Source of the DNA: Ashinkailepas kermadecensis
Taxonomy: Eukaryota; Arthropoda; Thecostraca; Neolepadidae
Length of the DNA: 64,000 bases
Direction: 5' to 3'
NCBI GenBank assembly: GCA_034440615.1
Contig: JAOTOM010004755.1
Location: 70,001-134,000 of the forward strand
A program made the position numbers and the translations under genes. Of the stretch, positions 32,672-44,517 are shown one piece after another. The stretch's first letter is position 1. Every line of letters begins with the position of its first letter. Below the pieces are notes generated by a model. That model was given only the letters and a program-made list of their open reading frames with translations, was not told the origin of the DNA and ran no database searches.

Positions 32672-33403
32672 TTATTTCGGTCGTTGTTCCACTTTACGTC
32701 TGTTCTTTATTTCTTCAGCTTTTTTCTTGAGTTTGATAAGCAGGCCTTTTGGGTACTTCAACTTGAGAAATGTGCTATATATATGTTCAATTTCGTCTGC
32801 AATGTAGGCATCACTACAAATACGAAAAGCTCTCAGAAAAAATCCGATGACAATGACACTTTTAACCCGGTCGATGTGGGATGAATAGAAGTGGACATAG
32901 TCCTCCTTGTTTGTTGGTTTTCTGTGCACCTTGAATTTGATGTCTCCTTCAGTCTTGATAATGCATGTATCTAAAAATGCAATTCTTCCTTCATTTTCGA
33001 GCTCCGTCGTGAACTGTATTTGTGGCTCCACTTGGTTTAATAGATTCATCTTTTCTAACAAATTTGTTGACTTTGGCACTGCTACTAGTACGTCATCCAC
33101 ATATCTTACCCAAATGGCTTGGCTCCCAATGATACCTAAATAGTGGTTCCTCTCCAGTACTTCCATATATAAACATGCTGCCACTGCGCTTAGAGGTGAG
33201 TCCATTGCTAACCCCCTATGTTGCACGTATTCTTCCCCGTTGAACGATAATGAGCCAAACTTCATGCACAGCGTGACAAGGTCCATGAAATGTGTTTTTG
33301 GCAGGGGCAAATTATGATCATCTTGTGCATGGATTACTTCTCGTATTGCGGCCGTCATCCTACCTAGAACCGAAATCGAATCTCGGGAACACAATCCAGC
33401 CGC
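32672..33403 (-). pseudogene. Penelope-like reverse transcriptase fragment
   Basis: About 240 codons. Visible RT blocks: HRGLAMDSPLSA (normally G-x-A-M-G-S-P-L, here Gly to Asp), the catalytic WVRYVDDVLV, then FLDTCIIKTEGDIKFKVHRK and the thumb-like KLKYPKGLL with a basic C-terminus. The active-site YVDD is intact, but the 5' truncation and the Gly-to-Asp change suggest it is dead. Confidence 0.85.
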
Positions 33404-33424
33404 GCCACATCCTGATCATCCGGA

Positions 33425-33515
33425 AGTGCCGGCTAGCAAGTACTGGCTGGCAAGTACTGGCTGGCAAGTTCTGGCTGAGAAGTACCGGCTGGTAAGTACC
33501 GGCTGGCAGGTACTG
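33425..33515. repeat. 14-bp array (aagtaccggctggc)
   Basis: About 6 copies, the reverse complement of the 14-bp unit at 23525-23770, directly at the 5' junction of the Penelope-like fragment. Confidence 0.88.
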
Positions 33516-33904
33516 GCTGCGGTGCTAGACACGAAGCTGTCCCCACGCGGCAGTGCCGCTGCAATCACGCTTCTTTGAGCAAGCTTTGGAAGTACTTCAG
33601 GAGAAATATTGCGAGGAAATTGTGAAATTTCAAACTGAAAAGTGCAGACCTTGCTATGAGAGGGAAAATTGGAATCTCAAATTTTGCTTTGAATCATGAG
33701 ACGTTGTTGCGGAAATCCCGCCACGGACCTCATCCTTTCAGTAAAATTAACAGCAGTTCATGAAGAATATTGGGGAGTGATATAAAAACTTAAAGAGCAC
33801 GTCTGACTCTCAGTGAACACAAATTAGAGCGCTAAAGGTTGTGACACAAACATTATTACAGCTCCAAAAGCGTGACGTAGGTGCCGGGCCGGGCCAGGCC
33901 GCTC

Positions 33905-36900
33905 AGGTGAACTGCTGTACCGTACACACACGGGAGAGTCTCGCTCAGGAGACCTGTTGTACCATACACACAGGAGAGTCTCGCTCAGGTGACCTGTTGT
34001 ACCGTACACACGGGAGAGTCTCGCTCAGGTGAACTGCTGTACCGTACACACAGGAGAGTCTCGCTCAGGTGACCTGTTGTACCGTACACACGGGAGAGTC
34101 TCGCTCAGGTGACCTGTTGTACCATACACACGGGAGAGTCTCGCTCAGGTGAACTGCTGTACCGTACACACGGGAGAGTCTCGCTCAGGTGAACTGCTGT
34201 ACCATACACACGGGAGAGTCTCGCTCAGGTGCCCGGTTGTACCATACACACAGGAGAGTCTCGCTCAGGTGACCTGTTGTACCGTACACACGGGAGAGTC
34301 TCGCTCAGGTGACCTGTTGTACCGTACACACAGGAGTAGTCTCGCTCAGGTGAACTGTTGTACCGTACACACAGTTGAGTCTCGCTCAGGTGACCTGTTG
34401 TACCGTACACACGGGAGAGTCTCGCTCAGGTGACCTGTTGTACCGTACACACGGGAGAGTCTCGCTCAGGTGACCTGTTGTACCATACACACGGGAGAGT
34501 CTCGCTCAGGTGACCTGTTGTACCATACACACAGGAGAGTCTCGCTCAGGTGAACTGCTGTACATTACACACAGGAGAGTCTCGCTCAGGTGACCTGTTG
34601 TACCGTACACACAGCAGAGTCTCGCTCAGGTGATCTGTTGTACCATACACACAGGAGAGTCTCGCTCAGGTGACCTGTTGTACCGTACACACAGGAGAGT
34701 CTCGCTCAGGTGACCTGTTGTACCGTACACACAGGATAGTCTCGCTCAGGTGAACTGCTGTACCGTACACATGGGAGAGTCTCGCTCAAGTGACCTGTTG
34801 TACCATACACACAGGAGAGTCTCGCTCAGATGACCTGTTGTACCGTACACACAGGAGAGTCTCGCTCGGGTGACCTGTTGTACCATACACACAGGAGAGT
34901 CTCGCTCAGGTGACCTGTTGTACCATACACACAAGAGAGTCTCGCTCAGGTGACCTGTTGTACCGTACACACAAGAGAGTCTCGCTCAGGTGACCTGTTG
35001 TAACGTACACACAGGAGGGTCTCGATCAGGTGACCTGTTGTACCATACACACAGGAGAGTCTCGCTCAGGTGAGCTGTTGTACCGTACACACAAGAGAGT
35101 CTCGCTCAGGTGACCTGTTGTACCGTACACACAGTTGAGTCTCGCTCAGGTGACCTGTTGTACCGTACATACAGGAGAGTCTCGCTCAGGTGACATGTTG
35201 TACCGTACACACAGGAGAGTCTCGCTCAGGTGAGCTGTTGTACCGTACACACAGGAGTAGTCTCGCTCAGGTGACCTGTTGTACCATACACACAGGAGAG
35301 TCTCGCTCAGGTGAGCTGTTGTACCGCACACACAGGAGTAGTCTCGCTCAGGTGACTTGTTGTACCATACACACAGGAGTAGTCTCGCTCAGGTGACCTG
35401 TTGTACCGTACACACAGGAGAGTCTCGCTCAGGTGACCTGTTGTACCGTACATACAGGAGAGTCTCGCTCAGGTGACATGTTGTCGTCTAAGGGACCTGT
35501 ACACACAAGAGAGTCTCGCTCAGGTGACCTGTTGTACCATACACACAGTTGAGTCTCGCTCAGGTGAACTGCTGTACCGTACACACGGGAGAGTCTCGCT
35601 CAGGTGATCTGTTGTACCGTACACACAGGAGAGTCTCGCTCAGGTGACCTGTTGTACCATACACACGGGAGAGTCTCGCTCAGGTGAACTGCTGTACCGT
35701 ACACACGGGAGAGTCTCGCTCAGGTGAACTGCTGTACCATACACACGGGAGAGTCTCGCTCAGGTGCCCGGTTGTACCATACACACAGGAGAGTCTCGCT
35801 CAGGTGACCTGTTGTACCGTACACACGGGAGAGTCTCGCTCAGGTGACCTGTTGTACCGTACACACAGGAGTAGTCTCGCTCAGGTGAACTCTTGTACCG
35901 TACACACAGTTGAGTCTCGCTCAGGTGACCTGTTGTACCGTACACACGGGAGAGTCTCGCTCAGGTGACCTGTTGTACCGTACACACGGGAGAGTCTCGC
36001 TCAGGTGACCTGTTGTACCCATACACACGGGAGAGTCTCGCTCAGGTGACCTGTTGTACCATACACACAGGAGAGTCTCGCTCAGGTGAACTGCTGTACA
36101 TTACACACAGGAGAGTCTCGCTCAGGTGACCTGTTGTACCGTACACACAGCAGAGTCTCGCTCAGGTGATCTGTTGTACCATACACACAGGAGAGTCTCG
36201 CTCAGGTGACCTGTTGTACCGTACACACAGGAGAGTCTCGCTCAGGTGACCTGTTGTACCGTACACACAGGATAGTCTCGCTCAGGTGAACTGCTGTACC
36301 GTACACATGGGAGAGTCTCGCTCAAGTGACCTGTTGTACCATACACACAGGAGAGTCTCGCTCAGATGACCTGTTGTACCGTACACACAGGAGAGTCTCG
36401 CTCAGGTGACCTGTTGTACCATACACACAGGAGAGTCTCGCTCAGGTGACCTGTTGTACCATACACACAGGAGAGTCTCGCTCAGGTGAGCTGTTGTACC
36501 GTACACACAAGAGAGTCTCGCTCAGGTGACCTGTTGTACCGTACACACAAGAGAGTCTCGCTCAGGTGACCTGTTGTACCGTACACACAGGAGAGTCTCG
36601 CTCAGGTGACCTGTTGTACCAAACACACAGGAGAGTCTCGCTCAGGTGAGCTGTTGTACCGTACACACAAGAGAGTCTCGCTCAGGTGACCTGTTGTACC
36701 GTACACACAGTTGAGTCTCGCTCAGGTGACCTGTTGTACCGTACATACAGGAGAGTCTCGCTCAGGTGACATGTTGTACCGTACACACAGGAGAGTCTCG
36801 CTCAGGTGAGCTGTTGTACCGTACACACAGGAGTAGTCTCGCTCAGGTGACCTGTTGTACCATACACACAGGAGAGTCTCGCTCAGGTGAGCTGTTGTAC

Positions 36901-37150
36901 CGCACACACAGGAGTAGTCTCGCTCAGGTGACTTGTTGTACCATACACACAGGAGTAGTCTCGCTCAGGTGACCTGTTGTACCGTACACACAGGAGAGTC
37001 TCGCTCAGGTGACCTGTTGTACCGTACACACAGGAGAGTCTCGCTCAGGTGACATGTTGTACCGAACACACAGGAGAGTCTCGCTCAGGTGAACTGCTGT
37101 GCATTACACACAGGAGAGTCTCGCTCAGGTGAACTGTTGTGCCGCACATA
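33905..37150. repeat. 40-bp minisatellite, about 81 copies, with higher-order duplication
   Basis: Unit tctcgctcaggtgacctgtt followed by gtaccgtacacacaggagag. Rare variants recur at a fixed offset: gcccggttg at 34231 and 35766, tacattacac near 34561 and 36097, acatggga at 34769 and 36305. About 1.35-1.4 kb of the array has thus been duplicated as a block with a period of about 1535-1576 bp. Confidence 0.95.
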
Positions 37151-38780
37151 CAGCAGTGGTCTCGCTCTGGCCTTGGCCTCGCCCGCAAAAAATCGGATGA
37201 ATACAATATCTGAGAAGCTATGCATGACATGGTGTCACATGCACACACGCGTCTCACAAGGTCTCACGCATATCACAAGGGCTCAGCAGCTCTCACTACT
37301 CACCTGGTGTGAATCCGAGTGACCCAGTCTCCCGGAAATACACTCGAATGTCTGTGACTTGCGTTGTAGGTAGTACGGCACACCAACCCGGCTGGGACGA
37401 CGTGCCGATGGCTGTGTGCCAAATCTGAAGTCAGCACACCGTCGTCTGCCGACTGTGGCCGCTTCCCTGTCTGTGGCCGACTGTGGCCGCTTCCCTGTCT
37501 GCACACTCGTATCACTGCCGTCGGCACACTATCACACACCGAAACCAGCGTTGCCAGCGTCGCCAGCGGCCTCAGCGACTTCTCCGAGTGTCTCCCGTCT
37601 GACCAGCAAAGTCCTCGAGACCAGCTACTACAGAGGAGTCTCGAAATTTTCCACGGACATGATGCAGACGTCTGACGGAACCGGTGTGCACCGCGCCGGA
37701 AGAGCGTGTCCAACAGCGGAGACCAACAGCGGAGACCGACAGCGGGGACCGACAGCGGAGACCTACAGCGAGGCCGACAGCGGGACCGACGGAGAGACCG
37801 ACTGCGGGGCCGACGTACCGTGCCGCCGCAGACGGCCGACTGCCGCCGCAGCCACGCGCGGCCAGACGGCGAGCCGCGCCAGCAGAAGCGGCCGAGTCGC
37901 GTCACCGCTGCCTCCTCGCCGATTGGGTGGCGGTCCCAACAGCCACACGGTCCCAACACAACAGTTCACACGGCACCGGACGGTCGGAGAGCGGCGCCGC
38001 TCAGCTGGTGCCGGCCCAGCTGATGGTGATTTTTGTGAAGCTTGGTCGCTTTCGAAGAGCACCTAACCCTGCCGCATCGCACCACAAGTATCACCCCGCA
38101 AAACAAACGTGGATCCCAATACACATCTGACGTCCCCACCGCACTGGAAGCGCGAAGCTCCGGTTCACGCCCGCCGGCGTCTATCACAGACTTTGTCAAA
38201 AAGCTGTCAAAAACGCATCCCTCCTTTTTTCCACATCACCCAGTTAGCATGTGCTTCACGTGGTTCACATTAGATGGCAATCGCTAAAAGATTCTGGGAT
38301 GTGTTTGCTCAGAATGTCAGTTGGCTAATATGAGTCCGCTGGGCATTACACGGTTATGGCGCAGAAGGTTTTGTTGTGGTCTATGGATTATGACAATCTT
38401 CGGCGCCGGAGATATGTAGGTATTTAACGAGGAATTCTGAGGAATGCTTCTGCATGCATTTTCTATCGATATTTATAGGACTCATCATTCATAGTGAGAC
38501 AGTTGGGCACTTGAGCACTTGACGAGTAGGTTGGTATAAGGACGCCGAAAATATACCGGAAGCGATATAAGAAAAAGCTGTGTGATGTGTCAACTTGCAC
38601 CAAACTGTGGAAATTTGAGAATACTGCCCGCTCGTGTGTGCTTCGCAGTTTGAACTGCACCCCGCCACCCTGTCTGAAATGTCTGCCGCTATCAGCGATA
38701 TGGGATCCCCCGGTGCTGCGGTGTCGTTTCAGTGTGATAGGTCCCGTTCTGTTGCGCATTGCACATCGATCACTGTAAAG
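37151..38780. other. unique region, GC-rich in part, no supported gene
   Basis: Contains a 24-bp duplication near 37447-37500 and an acagcggagaccg repeat near 37720-37800. Overlapping 200-codon frames on both strands at 37300-38070 come from stop-poor GC-rich DNA rather than a recognisable protein. Confidence 0.35.
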
Positions 38781-38931
38781 CGAAGCATTCTCCACAGCTT
38801 GGAGGACTGCAAATTTTCAACTTTGGGTGACCGTGCTAGTCCCAGCAGTGACCGCTCTATGGCACTCCTCTCCGTATTGCCGAAAATCACTGAAGGTACC
38901 CAGTTCAAAATTGTCAGTGCAAAAATAATAT

Positions 38932-39474
38932 TTGACAGCTACTCAACTCGACTACCGCCCAGCCCACTCCACGGAGGACGACCTGATCGACGCTGTCGAA
39001 TGGATTACCAGCAACAGGGATGAGGATCTACTGTTGTCCATTACGGCCATAAACCTCAGCAAGGCATTCGACTGCGTTGATCACGGCGCTCTCCTGGACA
39101 AGCTGAGCTGGTACGGCATTCGCTCCTACTGGTTTGACAGCCATCTGCACGAGAGGAGTCAGGTCGTGCGGGAAGAAAAGTTGATTTTGCCTGTCTCACG
39201 TGGGCTGCCTCAAGGCTCTCTGTTCGGCCCTCTCTTATTCAGCTTGTTTGTTGATAATGTGTCCAACTTCCTTCCTTTCGGCCGCCTCGTGTCATATGCA
39301 GACGATGCCCAAATTCTTGACAGAAATCTCCCGGATTTAGGAAGCATACAAACATTCAAAGAACGCACTGCACCATCTATTCAAACTCATCAGGCCTCGT
39401 TCATCATGAGCTCACAACAGATAAATGCCAGCAAAACTGACTCCATCATCATCGGCACTAAAAAAAATCGCTAA
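38932..39474 (+). pseudogene. LINE reverse transcriptase fragment
   Basis: The frame reads LDYRPAHSTEDDLIDAVEWI, then NLSKAFDCVDHGALLDKLSW, SRGLPQGSLFGPLLFSLFVD and the catalytic SYADDAQIL. These are RT blocks 2-5 of non-LTR elements; the first catalytic Asp (SKAFDCVDH) and YADD are intact. A frame-shifted upstream piece (ALLSVLPKIT near 38860) supplies block 1. Stops follow at 39475. Confidence 0.85.
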
Positions 39475-39525
39475 AAAGGGAAATGTTTCAAGCTTTCAGC
39501 ATCGACATATCCGGCTCTAAACCAT

Positions 39526-42500
39526 TAGGGTGGTCCTTATTGGCACGACAAAAAAAGAAGAAAAATGCATGGCTGACCCTCCTAAAGGTTGCCACTTGGG
39601 TTAAAAACAATGCGTAAAAACTATTATTTAAAAATAATAATACTTAAGGGTCGCTCAACGACTTCAAAATATTAACGTATTGGTAATTATTGACGAACGG
39701 GCCATATATTCATTATCCATAGACTCGCCAGTAATTGTGCTTGTGTTGGTATGGATCATTGGCCCATGGGCCATATATTCACTGTTCCTAGAATAGCCAG
39801 CAATGATGTTGGTGTTGGTATGGACGACTGCCGACTGGTAGCCAGTAGGTGCCGCTAATTGAGGCATACGCTTCATTCAGACAGTGTGTGGTATTGCAGC
39901 CGCGCGGTGACTATATAAACAGAGCGATTAGCGGCAAACATTCGCATGGTGCTGCACACTCAAAGCAGTAACACCTCCCTAATCTCTCTTCTGGCCTTTT
40001 GCATGCTCTCGTTCTGCTCTTGTCCTGTTGAATGTTCGTTGCTTCCTTTCAGTTAGTAGGGGAGGATAGCATAGCTATTACCTAGTGTGTTTAGATCGTC
40101 CTAGGTGTGTGAAGTGATAGCTTCTTATTGTACTCGGGTAGGCGGTCAGTTGCAACCTTACAATGGCTTTGTCTAAACAGTGAAAACCAAAGACTACAGT
40201 GAAGATTTACCTGATTAACAAATATTAAGATGACATAGAAGGATCCAAGTTACCATCGAACAAGCAGGCCCTAGCCTACTTTCTATATCTTCATCGATAA
40301 AAAAATAATTCATGAAGCAGCCACGCAAGCCATTTATAAAATTGATAGTTTCTGGCACCGGGCAAGTATACCATTCCGCCATAAGCAAGACTGCATCAAG
40401 AAAATTGAAACCACTTTGCAAGATGGCTGGCTTTGAAGAAACACTCATCAAGACGAAGTCAAACACAAACGAAGTCTGAAGACGACTTTACGGCCAACTT
40501 TAACGATATATTAGATGTCGTCCATGCTGATGCACTTGTCTTGATGAAAATCGAAGAAGACCGGCAGTTCCTTATAGCAAAGCGAGAAAAGGGACGTCGT
40601 GGATCGATGTTGTCGGTGGATGAAGCATTGCGTAAGAAGGAAGGAAAGCAAAAAGAAAGAATAGAACAGGAACGTAAAAAAACGACGAACTGCAGATAAC
40701 TAGGCAAAAGAAGCGTCAGCAACACAAGCCTTGCTAGATAGTTCAGACACAGGTGAAGAAGAGATTGGTGACGATGAATATAAACCGGTTGCCGGGCCTA
40801 GTTCTTCAATAGTAATGCTTAGGCTTAGCCCAGAAAAACGTGGACGAAAATAATTAATCACATCAGAGCTGGTTTCTGCGTTATACAGAAACAAGATAAC
40901 CGACAGAGCAGTCATGGTGGTATGTAGAGAAGCCGCCCGCACTCTCGGGCATGATCTCGGGGACTTTGCATTAAATCGATCAACCATTCTGTGGAAAAGA
41001 AGGCAATATCTGAAAATTGCAATTGGAAACATTCTTGAGAGCTTCAACAGAGATACAGCCTTGGTTGTGCATTGGGATGGCCAACTTCTCCCTGACCTTA
41101 CCGGCAAAAAACAAGTAGATGGACTCCCAGTATTGGTCTCAAATGATGGAAGCTCCTAGTTGTTTGCTGTGCCGAAACTCCCATTGGGAACTGGTGAGGC
41201 CCAAGCACGTGTATTTTTGGACACCATTAAACACTGGCAACTTGAAGAAAAGGATCAATGAATGTGCTTTGACACGAGAAGCTCCAATACTGGCATTCAT
41301 AAAAGGGCCTGTATAATTCTGGAGCAGTTGCTTGCCCGCGAACTACTTCACATTGGATGTCGTCGTCACACCATCGAGCTTCTTGCGGGTGCAGCATTTA
41401 CTGAAGCAATGGGCGCTTCTTCATCGCCACACGTCCTGCTTTTCAAGCGATTTCAAGCAAAATGAGAGTGTATAAATGAAGGAAATCACGAAGACGCTTC
41501 TTCAGACAAGTACACTGCACAAGCAGTCGCTGATGTGCGATAAGAAATGATAAACTTTCTGGAGACTACCTTGAAGGAACATAGCCCAAGGAGGAATTAC
41601 AGAGAACTATTGGAGCTCACTACGCTGTTCCTGGGTGCTACACCTCATCGTCGAACACACTTCGGAGTTCCTGGAGCAGTGCGTCAAGCCAGATGCCCAC
41701 AAAACTCATCTACACCTTCACAGTTTGGATGTTTAGATCTCAATTAAAGCTGACGGCTAGGGGTGTGGTCTCCGGGATTTTTGCATATTCTTTGCACGAC
41801 TCTACGTTAAAGCCTGAATAACGCACCGCAGCCAATCAATGATCCTGCAAGCGACTTGGCCCTCCTGCAATCGCTGGACAAGTATCGCTCCATTAACCCC
41901 GGTATTTCCGAGGTCACGACAAAGAAGCTGGGATCACATATTTAGTACTTATCGGAACAACTGTTTGGGCTTGCCCTCTTCGATGGGCGCCTGCAAGATG
42001 ACATCAAGGACCGCATGGTGCACGCCATATCCACCGCGAATGGCAAACAAAATTATCCCAAACATCTCTCGGTGCCTACGGAAGCCTTGCAAGGCATCTG
42101 TGGCTGACTTTTTCACCACCAACGCAAAAAGCGTGTTCCAGAAGCTGAAGTCGCCTTGGCTTTCTTGGAGGTTCCTGCATCCAACTGGAAGGACAACGAG
42201 GCTTACAGAGATGTAAGGGTCATTGCAGCAAGGCTGTCCGTTACAAACGACCACTCTGAGCGTGGCGTTGCCCTCGTTTAGGAATAGTTCGGTCGTTTGA
42301 CTAAAGACGAGGATCACCTGCAATTTGTTCTCCAGGTGGTCGCCGACCACAGGAAGAGGTTTCCAGACGCATTAAAGCGGACCTTAACTAGGCCACAATG
42401 AGTGCCTGGTCAGCATGATACCCCTGGCTTAAACAGAGAATATACTCACTTTTGCGAGGGGAGCCCAGGGAAAATAGATGGGACCTCCATTTACGAATGA

Positions 42501-42694
42501 TACCTAACGTAGATCCGGTTATATCTCCATTGGCCCAAAATTGCCATATAAGGTAAAATGTTGGGGCATTGAGCGACTGTGAAATATTTATGGTTTTTAA
42601 TACAACTTTCCACACACTGTTTCTAGCCCAAATTGCAACCTTTACGAGGGTCCAATTAATATAAATCGAAAGTTATACAATAAAGACCACCCTA
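39526..42694 (+). mobile_element. DNA transposon with long TIRs, inserted in the LINE
   Basis: 3169 bp bounded by TAGGGTGGTCCTTATT (39526-39541) and its inverted counterpart AATAAAGACCACCCTA (42679-42694). The inverted similarity continues inward for about 140 bp (for example GACCCTCCTAAAGGTTGC near 39576 against GACCCTCGTAAAGGTTGC on the opposite strand near 42650). Flanks are ctaaaccat (39517-39525) and ctagaccat (42695-42703), a 9-bp target duplication with one mismatch. Long TIRs plus 9-bp duplication fit Mutator-like elements; the transposase's C-x-x-H after the second Asp is shared by MULE and hAT types, so the superfamily stays open. Confidence 0.85.
40433..42281 (+). pseudogene. transposase relic of the TIR element
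   Basis: From about 40860 to the TAG at 42279-42281 one frame carries the whole sequence, broken by in-frame stops at 41157, 41259, 41463, 41943 and 42105. Visible blocks: VVHWDGQLLPDLTGK (candidate first catalytic Asp), LPVLVS, FDTRSSNTG (second Asp), GCRRHTIELL (C-x-x-H-like insert), SSPHVLLFKRFQ, and a C-terminal SNWKDNEAYRDV then NDHSERGVAL (candidate Glu). A charged segment at 40433-40699 in another frame is probably the N-terminal domain. Confidence 0.7.
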
Positions 42695-42759
42695 CTAGAC
42701 CATATTAATCCACGTTCACTCAACTTTTGCGAGTGATCGTTGATCAGACCCCGTCGTGA

Positions 42760-43139
42760 GCGGGCCACATAGATGGAGTGGTGAGATCCTACGCGACTAT
42801 CAATGCCCTTAAGATATTTCGTCACCACTTCACCCCGCGACGCTGCGCGTGCTCGTCCGGGCGCACCTGCTCGCCCACGTGGCGTATTGTTTGCCTGCCT
42901 GTGCCGGCGCGACACAGCAGCAGCTCCGTGTGCAGAGAGCAGTCCACTGTGCAGCCCGGGTGATCACCGGAATACCACAGCTGATCACAGACTACCTGCT
43001 CCGAAAGCCCCCGGGATGGCTCAGGATGGTCCAGGAAGGCGCCGCCGTTCTCGGAGCGTCGACTCGCCGCCGACAAGTAGCGACCGAAGGCGCCACCGTT
43101 CTCGGGGCGTCTATTCGGCATCTTGTTGGCCTCCCATAG
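42760..43139 (+). pseudogene. LINE ORF2 C-terminal fragment
   Basis: Reads LRVLVRAHLLAHVAYCLPAC, then GATQQQLRVQRAVHCAARVI: the conserved post-RT helix of CR1/Jockey-type ORF2 (Y-x-x-x-x-W/C-G-x-x-x-x-x-L-x-x-x-Q-x-x-x-x-R-x-V). Frames shift several times. It ends in a short duplicated gttctcggagcgtc motif. Confidence 0.75.
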
Positions 43140-43529
43140 TAATAAATATGTTCTTCGGCAATCGGCATCCTGATGCACATGAATAAATAGACAAGTATTC
43201 ACCTAGAGCCGGTACAAAATCATGTAGCTTTACTTAGCCCCTGCTGATAGCAACCGACCCGGGAATTAGTTTCAGAATGAAGTGACCAAACTGGTTCAGT
43301 GTATTGTCACGTTATACGCACACAATGAGCAGGCGGCTTATAGTTTCATTGTGATCCAGCCTGCTGTTCAAAGCCACCCGTGCTTACCATCAGACGAATC
43401 AATTCAAGATGATCACTGAACATATGGTAAGGTAAACCACAGCGTAAGCGTCACAGCAATATAAAACTTTAGCAAAAGCCGCAGGCAAGCAGCCATCGGC
43501 GTTGGATGTCAATAAAGCGCCTGTGTGCA
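43140..43529. other. unique spacer
   Basis: About 390 bp, nothing gene-like seen. Confidence 0.3.
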
Positions 43530-43865
43530 CACCGGTGAGAACTCATGACGTACTCATGTGGCACGCCGGCGAGAACCCATGGCATACTCATATGGCGCGC
43601 CGGCGAGAACCCATGACGTACTCGTATGGCGCGCCGGCGAGAACCCATGACGTACTCATATGGCGCGCCGGTGAGAACGCATGACGTTCTTATATGGCGT
43701 GTCGGTGAGAAACAATGACGTATTCATGTGGCGCGTCCGTAAGAATCCATGACGTCCTTATATGGCGCGTCGGTGAGAGCCCATGATGCTCTTATATGGG
43801 CCGCCGGTGAGGACCCATGATGTCCGTATATGGCTCGTCGGTGAGAATCCATGACGTCCTGATAT
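43530..43865. repeat. 33-bp minisatellite, about 10 copies
   Basis: Unit cgccggcgagaacccatgac followed by gtactcatatggc, becoming more diverged toward the right end. Confidence 0.9.
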
Positions 43866-44515
43866 GGTGCTGCTATCTTGCTATCTTTTGTAATGTCTTG
43901 TTCTCTTTTGAAGATCCCTGCGATTATGAACATGTGTCAGAACTATGCACTCTGATAAGCACTCCATATACAAGCGCGGGAGAGAGGTGTTAGACCACGT
44001 GAGCACCTTCATGATCGTAGCTGGGTATATATACATACCTAGAGGTTTCGGATGGATGGCTCAGGCACCAAGATACGACATAAATCTGAGGAAGCACCAG
44101 CTTATGGCCACAAGTGGTTTCATTTGGTCTTTTCTTGGTTCATAACCATCGATCCACGAAAAGGCATCGCGTTTAAAACTCCACTGAAAGGCGTTGGAGA
44201 CTGAGTGGCTCAAATTCGTCTGGATAGTCTGCCTACACTGCACAGGCAGCCTGCTCTAGCCACAGACTACACGGTGCGGCTTGCTCGCAGCAGCTGCAGC
44301 CGCACCAGCCGGACGTTCCTCCCGCACCCGCCCCATCCCTCCATACCCTCCTCCAGAATTCAGACAACCGTTAGAAACGGGGCGCTGCATTCAAGCTGCT
44401 GATGAAATCAGCCCAGACCGAACAACTATCAGGCGCCTGCACTTATCGTCTTCACCTTGCATTCGATCGTTACGAAGGGTGGTAAAAAGCATTGCATGAG
44501 ACCCATACCGTGCAC
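43866..44515. other. unique spacer
   Basis: About 650 bp without recognised genes or elements. Confidence 0.3.
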
Positions 44516-44517
44516 AC

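Larger units (their letters stand above)
32040..33440 (-). mobile_element. Penelope-like retroelement, 5'-truncated and decayed
   Basis: Minus-strand element with the last part of an RT domain, then a GIY-YIG endonuclease in another frame and a 3' region with a hammerhead-like core. Penelope-like elements are retroelements defined by this RT plus GIY-YIG pairing. The N-terminal part and the first RT motifs (the D-V-x-S-L-F-T-N block) are absent; the 5' end abuts a 14-bp minisatellite. Confidence 0.88.
38790..43139 (+). mobile_element. non-LTR retrotransposon relic, split by a DNA transposon
   Basis: Plus-strand LINE of the Jockey/CR1-like kind, in two parts: 38790-39525 (RT) and 42695-43139 (after the RT). 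The reading logic continues across the inserted DNA transposon: the left part ends around DISGSK and the right part starts DHINPRSTLLRVIVDQ, as expected for the conserved region after RT. Both parts carry frameshifts and stops. Confidence 0.8.

Noticed and set aside
37416..38130. Overlapping 150-220 codon frames in GC-rich DNA
   Set aside because: Several frames on both strands are open at once and none shows a domain or consistent composition.
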